This document shows positions 43,491 to 51,683 of a DNA stretch of 55,960 bases, piece by piece. The position numbers and the translations under genes were made by a program. Each line of letters begins with the position of its first letter. The first letter of the stretch is position 1. Origin of the DNA: Pedosphaera sp. (GTDB lineage Bacteria > Verrucomicrobiota > Verrucomicrobiia > Limisphaerales > Pedosphaeraceae). The stretch is taken from assembly GCA_028293325.1 (NCBI GenBank), contig JAQGPA010000137.1, forward strand, positions 1-55,960, read 5' to 3'. Under the pieces are notes generated by a model. That model was not told where the DNA came from, ran no database searches, and saw nothing but the letters and a program-made list of their open reading frames with translations.

Positions 43491-44925
43491 TTGGCGGATT
43501 TGATTTGGTTTCGTCTTCCCAACCGCCGCCGAGCGCCTTGTAAAGAGACACCACGACGAGCAGTTGATCGCGTTGGGTGCGGGCCAGATTCAGCTCCAAC
43601 GGGAAGAGCTGTTGCTGGGCTTCGAGAACTTCGTAGTAGCTTGCTTTGCCGGCCAGGTAACGTTCGGTGGAAAGCCGCACCGCCCGCCCCAATGCCTTCA
43701 CTTCACGGGCCTGCTGCACGCGAATTTCTTCCAGCCTTTCACGCGAAACCAAGGCGTCGGACACCTCGCGTAATGCGGTGAGCGCCGTCTGCCGGTAACG
43801 CAGCCGGGCTTCGTCCCGGACGGCTCTGGCTTGCCGGTGTTGTCCCACCAGCCGGCCGCCCTCAAACAGCGGGCCGGTCGCCTCGGTGCCCACGGCCCAC
43901 GCATTGGCGCTGCCCAGGGTAAAGGCGGACAATTGTGTGCTGACTTTTCCAAGCAGCGCCGTCAAGCCGATCCGGGGAAAGAACTCCGCCACCGACTCGC
44001 CGACCTGCGCATTGGCGGAGCGCAACCGTTGTTCCGATTCGCGGACGTCCGGTCGGCGCTCCAACAATGCGGACGGCAGACCGGCGGGAACTTCCGGCGG
44101 CAGCGTGTCCCCAAATCGCACGCTGGCGCGATCAATCGGTCCAGGATTGCGGCCCAACAAAATGGAAAGTTCATTTTCCGTTTCGGAAATCTGCTGCAGG
44201 ATGGCCGGGCGCGCCGCCATCGCATCGGCCAGGGCGGCTTCGGCACGCGAGGTCTCCAGGGCAGAAGCCGTGCCTTCCTCCAAACGCCGCGTGAAGATTC
44301 TGAGGCTTTCGCCAAACGAATTGGTGTTGCGGTTGGCAATTTCCAACTCCTGGTCCAGTTCCTGCAACCGGAAGTAATCGACGGCCACCGCACTCAACAG
44401 GCTCAGCCGGACACCACGGCGCGCTTCCTCGCTCGCCAGAAACTGGGCGCGGGCGGATTCGTTGAGGCGGCGGACGCGGCCCCAGAGGTCCACTTCCCAG
44501 AACAAGTTCAGCGTGGCGGCCGCCGAACTGACGGTGGTGGCGTTGTTCGGGAAGGCTGTGCCCAGCAAAACATTTCGCCCGCGGTTGACCAAGCCCTCGT
44601 AGTCCACGCTGGGGACGAACTGGGACCTGGCCTGCATGGCGACCGCCCGGGCCTGTTCCACCCGTGTCATGGCGATGCTCAGATCATAATTGTTCGTCAG
44701 GGCTTCACGGATCAGTGCCTGCAAAATGTTGTCCTGATAAACCTGCCACCAATCCAGATCAGCGAATGATTTGTTCGTAGCGGCGTTCTCATCCCGAAAG
44801 ACGGCGGGCGAATGGATCACTGGACGCCGGTAGTCGGGGCCAACGGCGCAGCCCGCGAACCAAACTCCCAACAGCGCCAAAATGAGGCAGGCGAATTCAT
44901 GGTTTCCTGGCAGCCGGCGGTTCAT
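43456..44925 (-). CDS. Outer-membrane efflux lipoprotein (NodT/OprM-type)
   Basis: 489 residues. The lipoprotein signal (LILALLGVWFAGC) has the +1 cysteine at about residue 26, followed by AVGPDYRRPVIHSPAVFRD, the family's start. LDWWQVYQDNILQALIREALTNNYDLSIAMTRVEQA, LNLFWEVDLWGRVRR, LRIFTRRLEEGTASALETSRAEAALADA, LLERRPDVRESEQRLRSANAQVGESVAEFFPRIGLTA and GPLFEGGRL are all typical. It forms the outer-membrane trimer of the RND efflux complex encoded upstream and overlaps the pump gene by 4 bp. The last eight or so residues (PPSGLP end) are antisense to a hydrolase remnant, so the natural 3' end may have been replaced. Confidence 0.94.
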   Translation of the reverse strand: MNRRLPGNHEFACLILALLGVWFAGCAVGPDYRRPVIHSPAVFRDENAATNKSFADLDWWQVYQDNILQALIREALTNNYDLSIAMTRVEQARAVAMQARSQFVPSVDYEGLVNRGRNVLLGTAFPNNATTVSSAAATLNLFWEVDLWGRVRRLNESARAQFLASEEARRGVRLSLLSAVAVDYFRLQELDQELEIANRNTNSFGESLRIFTRRLEEGTASALETSRAEAALADAMAARPAILQQISETENELSILLGRNPGPIDRASVRFGDTLPPEVPAGLPSALLERRPDVRESEQRLRSANAQVGESVAEFFPRIGLTALLGKVSTQLSAFTLGSANAWAVGTEATGPLFEGGRLVGQHRQARAVRDEARLRYRQTALTALREVSDALVSRERLEEIRVQQAREVKALGRAVRLSTERYLAGKASYYEVLEAQQQLFPLELNLARTQRDQLLVVVSLYKALGGGWEDETKSNPPKPAPLPPSGLP

Positions 44926-47900
44926 GGGATGTTTTCCCCAGCCGTGCTGCCATCCGGGCCTCCGGCGGCTTCCGGTCCCGGCGACCGACGACGGGCGGCA
45001 AACTTCTCAATCACGTAAAACGTGACGGGAATCAGGCAGACCGCGATGCCAGTCGCGGCCAACATGCCGCCGATGACCACAGTGCCAAGAATGCGCCGGG
45101 AAACGGCTCCCGCCCCCGTGGCGAACCACAAGGGCGTTGTACCGAGAATAAAGGCGAAGGAAGTCATCAGGATCGGCCGCAAGCGGATGCGGGCGCCGGT
45201 TAGGGCCGCTTCGATCAGCGGTTTGCCCTTTTCGTATTCCAGGCGGGCGAACTCGACGATCAGAATGGCGTTCTTCGCCGCCAGCCCAATGAGCATGACC
45301 AGACCGATCTGCGCATAAATATTATTCACCATATGCCGCGACAACAGGGCGGCAAAGGCGCCGAATACGGCGATGGGCGTCCCCAGCAAAACGCTGAACG
45401 GCAGCGACCAGCTTTCGTACAACGCCGCCAGAATCAAAAACACGAACAGGAAGGAGAGGCCGAAAATAGCCGCCGGAGAAACACCCTGCCGCGCCTTCTG
45501 TTCCTGAAACGATATGCCCAGATAGTCGAATCCCATTTCCGGCGGCATGGTCTGCGCAAACACTTCCTCCAAGGCTTTGGTGGCTTGCGCGGAACTGAAG
45601 CCAGGGGCGGCCGCGCCATTGATCTGCGCGCTGCGATAGAGGTTGTAGCGCATGGTGAACTCGGGCCCGGCAATGGACTTGGTGGAGGTCAGGGCCGAGA
45701 GCGGCACCGATTCGCCAGCGTGATTGCGGACGTAAAACAGGCCCAGGTTCTCGACGCGGGTCCGGTACTCGCCCTCGGCTTGAACATAAACCTGCCACTG
45801 CCGGCCGAACCGGTTGAAATAATCAATGAAGAATCCGCCCATGAAGGTTTGCAGGGTCTTGTAAACCTCCGTCAGTTCCACGCCCTGCTTGAGGGTTTTG
45901 TCGCGATCCACATCCACATAAAGCTGTGGCACGGAGGGCAGGAAAGTGGTGTTGAGGCCGGCGAGCTCCGGGCGCTTGCGCGCCGCCGCCATGAATTTGG
46001 CAACGTTGCCGGCCAGAAACGGAATGTCTTTGCCGGCCCGGTCTTCCAGGACGAAGGTGAAGCCGCCGGCGGTGCCGACGCCCTGGATGGCGGGAGGCGA
46101 AAACGCAAAGGCGACCGCACCCGGCAGTTGGGACAGTTTTTGGTTCAGGTGCGCCTTGATGGCCTCATAGCTCTCTTCCCGTTTCGTGCGCTCGCCCCAT
46201 TCCTTCAAGCTTATCCAAACAAAAGCGCTGTAAGTATTGCGCGAAAAGCTGAGCAGGCTGAAACCGGCCACGGTGGTGCAATCCTTGACTCCAGGCGTGG
46301 CCAGCGTGATGTCCTCGACTTGTTTACAAATGGCCGCGGTGCGATCCAGTGAAGAGGCCAACGGCAGTTGAACGTTGACATAGAGATAACCCTGATCCTC
46401 TTCGGGCAGGAAACCGGACGGAAGAGTTTTGCCCAGGAAACCGACGGCCAGCGCCACCAGGCCGAGAAACACCAGGCTGAAAGTGGATTTCCGGATCAAG
46501 GCCCGGCACACCCCGATATAGCCGTCCGTAAGCCGCCCATAACTGCGGTTAAACCAGCCAAAAAACCGGGCGAGCGGGCCGGTCGATTTTTTCTTTGGCC
46601 GCAGGAGCAAGGCGGACAGGGCCGGACTGAGCGTCAGCGCGTTAAAAGCCGAGATCAGCACGGAGATGGCAATGGTCACGGCGAATTGCTGATAAAGCCG
46701 GCCCGTGATGCCGGGGATGAACACTGTCGGGAGAAAAACTGCCGAGAGAATTATGGCGATGGCCACCACCGGGTTGGAGACTTCCTCCATCGCCTTCAAC
46801 GTGGCCTCTTTGGGGGACATCCCATCCTCGATGTGGTGCTCGACCGCTTCCACAACCACGATCGCATCATCCACCACCAACCCGATGGCGAGGACGAGGC
46901 CAAAAAGTGACAAAGTGTTGATCGAGAAACCAAGCACCGGAAACAGGGCAAAAGTTCCGATGAGCGACACCGGGACCGCCACCAGCGGGATCAAGGCGGC
47001 CCGCCAGCCCTGTAGGAAAATGAAAACCACCAGCATCACCAGCGCCAGCGCCTCCCAAAAGGTCTTGCCGATTTCGCGAATCCCCTCGGTGACCGCCTTC
47101 GTGGTGTCAACCGTGATGTGATAATCAATGTCTGAGGGAAACCGAGCTTTCAACTCCGCCATCATTTTTTGGACGCCCTTGGCCGCCTCGATGGCGTTGG
47201 AACCGGGCAGTTGATACAACGCGAGAATGGCCGAAGGATGGCCATCAAACCGGCCGATGATGTTATAATCCGCCGTGCCCAATTCGATGCGGGCAACGTC
47301 CTTCAACCGCACAATGGAACCATCCGGCGCGGCGCGGAGAACGATGTTCCCAAATTCCGCCTCGGAGACGAGCCGACCTTGCGCGCGCACCGTGTAAGTG
47401 AACGGCTGTCCGGGCGGCGCGGGCCGGCCGCCGATTTTACCGGCGGGGTTTACGTTGTTTTGGCTGTTAACGGCAGCGATGATCTCTGAGACGGTGATGT
47501 TTAATTTCGCAAGCTGGTCCGGCTTCACCCAGATGCGCATGGCATACTGGCCGGCGCCGAAAATCTGGACCTGGGAAATACCCAGCACGCGGCTGAGCGC
47601 ATCGCTGAGGTTGATGTAGGCGTAGTTGGCCAGAAAATCGGCGTCGCGCGTGCCTTTGGGTGAATTGAGCGCGATGATGACAAAGGGCGCGGAGAGGGAT
47701 TTCTGGACCGTGACGCCAAAGTTGCGCACATCGGCGGGCAGTTGGGGTTCCGCCTGCGCAAAGCGCAACTGGGTCAGGACGTGGTCAATGTTGGGGTCGG
47801 TTTTAAGGTCGAAGTTCACGAACATGCGCATCGTGCCGTCGTTGGCGTTGATCGAGTACATGTAGTTCATGTTGTCCACACCGCTCATTTGTTCCTCGAT

Positions 47901-48092
47901 GGGCGTGGCCACGGATTGCTCGACGGTTTGGGCGTCAGCGCCCACGTAGGTAGCCAGAATGTAGATTTCGGGGGGAACCACCTTGGGAAATTGCGCGATG
48001 GGCAGTCCGAACATCGTGACCAGGCCGACGATGACCATGATGATGGAAATCACCATCGCGACGATCGGGCGGTTGATGAAGAATTTGGACAT
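44922..48092 (-). CDS. RND multidrug efflux pump (HAE1 family, AcrB/MexB-like)
   Basis: 1056 residues, the full length of the family. It starts MSKFFINRPIVAMVISIIMVIVGLVTMFGLPIAQFP, the hydrophobic-amphiphile pump signature. The proton-relay aspartates are present in GLVLAIGLVVDDAIVVVEAVEHH, and the TM10 lysine in MLIGLAAKNAILIVEFARLE. Porter-domain segments such as YAMRIWVKPDQLAKLNITVSEIIAAV and the second-half SGFLPEEDQGYLYVNVQLPLASSLDRT are also conserved. It exports amphiphilic compounds with the adaptor and outer-membrane factor encoded on either side. The adaptor stop is 3 bp upstream and the outer-membrane gene overlaps by 4 bp, so this is a single operon. Confidence 0.97.
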   Translation of the reverse strand: MSKFFINRPIVAMVISIIMVIVGLVTMFGLPIAQFPKVVPPEIYILATYVGADAQTVEQSVATPIEEQMSGVDNMNYMYSINANDGTMRMFVNFDLKTDPNIDHVLTQLRFAQAEPQLPADVRNFGVTVQKSLSAPFVIIALNSPKGTRDADFLANYAYINLSDALSRVLGISQVQIFGAGQYAMRIWVKPDQLAKLNITVSEIIAAVNSQNNVNPAGKIGGRPAPPGQPFTYTVRAQGRLVSEAEFGNIVLRAAPDGSIVRLKDVARIELGTADYNIIGRFDGHPSAILALYQLPGSNAIEAAKGVQKMMAELKARFPSDIDYHITVDTTKAVTEGIREIGKTFWEALALVMLVVFIFLQGWRAALIPLVAVPVSLIGTFALFPVLGFSINTLSLFGLVLAIGLVVDDAIVVVEAVEHHIEDGMSPKEATLKAMEEVSNPVVAIAIILSAVFLPTVFIPGITGRLYQQFAVTIAISVLISAFNALTLSPALSALLLRPKKKSTGPLARFFGWFNRSYGRLTDGYIGVCRALIRKSTFSLVFLGLVALAVGFLGKTLPSGFLPEEDQGYLYVNVQLPLASSLDRTAAICKQVEDITLATPGVKDCTTVAGFSLLSFSRNTYSAFVWISLKEWGERTKREESYEAIKAHLNQKLSQLPGAVAFAFSPPAIQGVGTAGGFTFVLEDRAGKDIPFLAGNVAKFMAAARKRPELAGLNTTFLPSVPQLYVDVDRDKTLKQGVELTEVYKTLQTFMGGFFIDYFNRFGRQWQVYVQAEGEYRTRVENLGLFYVRNHAGESVPLSALTSTKSIAGPEFTMRYNLYRSAQINGAAAPGFSSAQATKALEEVFAQTMPPEMGFDYLGISFQEQKARQGVSPAAIFGLSFLFVFLILAALYESWSLPFSVLLGTPIAVFGAFAALLSRHMVNNIYAQIGLVMLIGLAAKNAILIVEFARLEYEKGKPLIEAALTGARIRLRPILMTSFAFILGTTPLWFATGAGAVSRRILGTVVIGGMLAATGIAVCLIPVTFYVIEKFAARRRSPGPEAAGGPDGSTAGENIP

Positions 48093-48095
48093 GGT

Positions 48096-49265
48096 CTAAC
48101 GATTTTGCGGCCCCGCGGGCCCGGGGACGGTGGTTTCCGCCACAGAGTTCGTCGGGTTCACCACCAGCCCGTCGCGTATTTTCTGGAGGCCCTCGACCAC
48201 GACACGCTGGCCGGGCTTAATGCCCGACTCGATGATCCACAGGTTGCCGTTGCGTTCGCCGACCTGAACGGGCTGGATGTGGACTTTGTTGTCCGCATCC
48301 ACGACGACCACCTGATAGGCACCTTGCAATTCCGAAACCGCCTGCTGCGGCACCATCAGCGCGCCGTGCTTCGTATCGAATTTCACCCGCAGACGCACGA
48401 ATTCGCCGGGACGAAGTGGATAACCCGGGTTCGGGAAAAGCGCTTCTACTCTGAGCGCTCCGGTGGTTGTGCCAATCTGCCGGTCCACTGCCACAATTTT
48501 ACCTTGGTGGGGATAAACTGTGCCGTCGGCCAGGATTAATTGAATCTCCAACTTTTTGAGTTGTTCCGTCCGGTTAACTGGGTCCGGGAATCGTTTGGTA
48601 AAGCTGATGTAAGCCTGCTCGGGGACGATGTAGTAGGCTTTGATTGGATCAACCGTGGATACGGTGGTCAGTTCACCCGTTGCCGGCCCCACCAGGTCGC
48701 CAATTTGTCCCTTCGCGATGCTGGGAATGCCGTCGATGGGCGAAATAATCCTGGTGAAGCCCAGATTCAACCGGGCTTCCTCCACCCGGCCTTTCGCGGC
48801 CAGGACTGCCGCCTTGGCTTCCAGGTTGGCCTGGACAGCGTCGTCATATTCCTCCTGGCTGATGGCCTTGTCCCTGACCAGTGGGGCATAACGTTTGACA
48901 TCGAGCTCGGTTTTTCCAAGCCGGGCTTCCGCCTGGGACAGTTGGCCGCTGGCCTGATCCAGCACCGCTTGGAACGGACGCGGGTCAATCTCAAACAACA
49001 GGTCGCCTTTCTTGATGGGGTCCCCCTCATGATAATCCTGCGCGACCAGATAGCCGTTTACCTGCGCCCGGATGGTGGCGTTGACCAACCCATCCAGCGT
49101 GCCAACCCATTCATGATAAATCGGAACATCGGCCTGGGTCACGGTCGCAACTTGCACCACGGGAGGCGGCGGCGTTGAGCGCGGCTTTTCCTTGCACCCC
49201 GCAAGGCAAAGCAATGCGATAGTGGCGAAGAGCATCTCCACTTCGATTTTTTTGAATGGGCACAT
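48096..49265 (-). CDS. RND efflux periplasmic adaptor (MFP, AcrA/MexA-like)
   Basis: 389 residues. The lipobox LLCLAGC gives a lipid anchor near residue 24; an in-frame ATG at 49235 would still include it. Family segments: VVQVATVTQADVPIYHEWVGTLDGLVNATIRAQVNGYL, GDPIKKGDLLFEIDPRPFQAVLDQASGQLSQAEARLGK, a hairpin coiled coil (DKAISQEEYDDAVQANLEAKAAVLAAKGRVEEARLNLGFTRIISPIDG), then LRVEALFPNPGYPLRPGEFVRLRV and VPQQAVSELQGAYQVVVVD. It bridges the pump and the outer-membrane channel. It is first in the operon; no local repressor gene is seen. Confidence 0.96.
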   Translation of the reverse strand: MCPFKKIEVEMLFATIALLCLAGCKEKPRSTPPPPVVQVATVTQADVPIYHEWVGTLDGLVNATIRAQVNGYLVAQDYHEGDPIKKGDLLFEIDPRPFQAVLDQASGQLSQAEARLGKTELDVKRYAPLVRDKAISQEEYDDAVQANLEAKAAVLAAKGRVEEARLNLGFTRIISPIDGIPSIAKGQIGDLVGPATGELTTVSTVDPIKAYYIVPEQAYISFTKRFPDPVNRTEQLKKLEIQLILADGTVYPHQGKIVAVDRQIGTTTGALRVEALFPNPGYPLRPGEFVRLRVKFDTKHGALMVPQQAVSELQGAYQVVVVDADNKVHIQPVQVGERNGNLWIIESGIKPGQRVVVEGLQKIRDGLVVNPTNSVAETTVPGPAGPQNR

Positions 49266-49742
49266 AGGAATCCGGCATTGCCTGCGGTTGTGAATTCACC
49301 CCCGCAAAAAATTACCGGGCTGCTTTGACTGCCACTTTCCGTCCGCCCGGCGAGCACAGTCAGTTCAATGGTTGTGAAGTTTACCCGCTTCGCTGGATTC
49401 GAAGGCCTTCTGGATTCGATCCGGCCGGCATCTGTTGGTGAAGCCTGCTCCACTGCGAGGAAGGCGGCTGGGCCAGCCTGTCAGGTTTGGCAGCGAGGTT
49501 CCGCACCAATTCAGGGCGTGAAACATTCCGCCAGAGCTTGCTACGACTCCTGAAAACATCCGGCCATATTTTCAGAAACCCAGGTTTCTCACAATGGGGC
49601 GGACACCTGCTTTTACCGTTGATGCGAGCGGCCGCGGCGGGGTCATGTTGGCGTGGAATCCGACCGGCGGCGAAACAAAGCTGACACCATTACAACGGCC
49701 TGGAAAAACCGTTACATGATTCAAGTTCAGTGAGAGTTCAGC
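49266..49742. other. Intergenic region upstream of the efflux operon
   Basis: 477 bp between the efflux operon and the NDH-2-like gene. It has no recognisable gene, only a small AACGG/CCGTT hairpin at 49694-49713. The efflux promoter should lie in the left part, but no good -35/-10 pair stands out. Confidence 0.4.
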
Positions 49743-51146
49743 TCATTCCTGCGCTGCCCGGGGTTTTGCCGGAGCGTCCAACCCACCCGGGTTCGAGAGG
49801 CGCTCCGCGGAAAGGGGAATTGTTGTGCGCGTGCCGGGCGCCCTTGCGCGTATTTGGGCGGCCATATCGGCTATTGCTTCAACGTCGCGCAGCGTGAGCA
49901 TCTGCTCCAAATCTCTGGCGAATAGGAGATCAAGCGTCCAACCCGTCATCACGCGCAGCTTTTTGGACAAACGTGGTAGTTTGGCGAGATAGACCGTTCG
50001 CCACATCAGCCAGGCGAGAAATCCGGAAAATTTCATCCCGAATATCATCGCCACGCCAGTCCGACGCCCGATGGTCGCCAATTGCCCGAGCGTCGTGAAG
50101 GTAAAGGGTCTCAGGGGCCGACCGAGAATTGCGGCTTCAATGTTCCGCGCCGCGACCTGCGCCTCCCGCAGTCCGTGCTGCGCGGTTGTCGGGTGACTTT
50201 TCCCCGTCCTGGCATTCGGCACGGCCGCGCAATCACCCACCGCCCACAGGCCAGGATACTCCGGCACCGCCAGGAATTCATTCACCACCAGACGATCTCG
50301 TTCTTTGCGGCAAGGAAGAGCAGCGATGGCTGGACTTGCCATTACGCCTGCCGTCCAGATCAGGGTCGCGGCGGGAATTGACTGGCCGTTGGCAAGAGTG
50401 ATGAGCGTGCCGTCGTAGCTGGCCACGCGCACTCCTTTCAGCACTTCGACCTTGCGTTCGCACAGTTTGCGCTCGGCGTAACGGCCAAGTTCTTCACCGA
50501 GCTCCGGCAGCAGAACCTCGCCAGGATGGATTATGGTGACGCGGATCAAGTCTTCGGTCAACTCGGGGTAGTACCGCACGGCTTCGCGCACACAGTCGTA
50601 GATCGCGCCCGTCGTTTCCACGCCCGAGAATCCGCCGCCCGCTGTCACAAAGGTCAGCGCGCGGCGACGCACCGCCGGGTCGGTGTGCAGGCTTGCCTCC
50701 TCCAACAACGCCAGAATGCGGTTGCGCAGCAGTGCCGCGTCGATCAGGCGTTTCATGGTGACCGCCCACTCGCGGACGCCCGGAAGGCCGAAGAAATTCG
50801 TCTCCGAGCCCAGCGCGACAAGCAGATGGTCGAACTCGAACTCGAGCGTGAGCCTGGCAACTCCACCCACGCACCTGACGCGCCGCGCCGACAGATCAAT
50901 TGCCTGCACGTCGGCTTCGACAAATCTGCTGTGGCGGATGATACGGCGGATCGGATTGACGATGTCCCCTGGATAAAGGTCTCCCGCGGCCACCTCGTGC
51001 AGCATTGGTGTGAATAGAAAGAAATTTTCGCGGCTGATCAGCGTCACTTCCACGTCCGCCCGGCGGGCCAGCGATTTGTCCAGATACAGAGCCGCATACA
51101 GCCCGCCAAACCCACCGCCCAAAATCACGACTTTGGTCTTCTTCAT
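49743..51146 (-). CDS. NDH-2-like NAD(P)/FAD-dependent oxidoreductase
   Basis: 467 residues from the ATG at 51146, which has a strong GGAGGAGG Shine-Dalgarno sequence; the frame is open to 51170. The FAD dinucleotide fold is VVILGGGFGGLYAALYL. The substrate-side motif FFLFTPMLHEVAAGDLYPGDIVNPIRRI, the second Rossmann site FVTAGGGFSGVETTGAI, LIWTAGVMASPAIAAL and GLWAVGDCAAVPN are typical of type II NADH:quinone dehydrogenases. The C-terminal region has a membrane-associating stretch (GMKFSGFLAWLMWRTVYLAKLPRLSKKLRV), also as in NDH-2. It probably passes electrons from NADH to quinone without proton pumping. It stands as a single gene. Confidence 0.93.
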   Translation of the reverse strand: MKKTKVVILGGGFGGLYAALYLDKSLARRADVEVTLISRENFFLFTPMLHEVAAGDLYPGDIVNPIRRIIRHSRFVEADVQAIDLSARRVRCVGGVARLTLEFEFDHLLVALGSETNFFGLPGVREWAVTMKRLIDAALLRNRILALLEEASLHTDPAVRRRALTFVTAGGGFSGVETTGAIYDCVREAVRYYPELTEDLIRVTIIHPGEVLLPELGEELGRYAERKLCERKVEVLKGVRVASYDGTLITLANGQSIPAATLIWTAGVMASPAIAALPCRKERDRLVVNEFLAVPEYPGLWAVGDCAAVPNARTGKSHPTTAQHGLREAQVAARNIEAAILGRPLRPFTFTTLGQLATIGRRTGVAMIFGMKFSGFLAWLMWRTVYLAKLPRLSKKLRVMTGWTLDLLFARDLEQMLTLRDVEAIADMAAQIRARAPGTRTTIPLSAERLSNPGGLDAPAKPRAAQE

Positions 51147-51656
51147 TTCAAGCCTCCTCCGCCCGAGCATGCTTTACCCCGGGTATTCTATACTCGAACA
51201 ACTCCAAGCCAAACGCAATGTCACTTGTGGATGATGATTTTGGTTTTCATAATCGCGGTGGCGCGGAGGTGCAAGGTCATCATGGGAAGTTCTGGTATCG
51301 CGTCAATGACCCGCTGACGATTGTGCTCTGCTATTTGCAGACCGAAATAGTCTGCAAACATGGGTGATTCTGGCCTCAACGATTGAGACTTGTCGGTACG
51401 ACCCCGACAACCGGCTCCATTTTTAAGTTCATTGGCGGCGGCTTCGAAGTTCTTATTCCTTTGCAGTGATGGGTGTTTATCCGAACTCGAAATAGTGCCT
51501 CATTGGCCTGTAAATAGTGCCGACCATGCCGGGAGGATTTTCGGAAGATAAATACTGAGGTTTGTGTCCGTAGGGATACGGATGGGTTTTGTGTGGATTT
51601 TTTATGCATTTTTGTAATGATGGCGCGGCTCATGCGTAATGGGCGCGGGTTAATTG
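51147..51656. other. Intergenic region with partial repeat copies
   Basis: About 510 bp between divergent genes. It holds the partial repeat copies at 51327-51424 and 51488-51513; no gene could be supported. Confidence 0.5.
51327..51424 (+). repeat. Interspersed repeat, partial copy D
   Basis: It matches the right part of copies A-C (TCTGCAAACATGGG, CTGGCCTCAACGATTGAGAC, TTGTCG/CGACAA hairpin, GGCTCCATTTTTAA) but lacks the left part. Its start (GTGCTCTGCTATTTGCAGAC) resembles sequence upstream of copy A at ~8512. A weaker fragment (AATAGTGCCTCATTGGCCTG) lies at 51490-51513. Confidence 0.7.
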
Positions 51657-51683
51657 ATGTTGGTAATCAGAAGCGGGCTTCTA

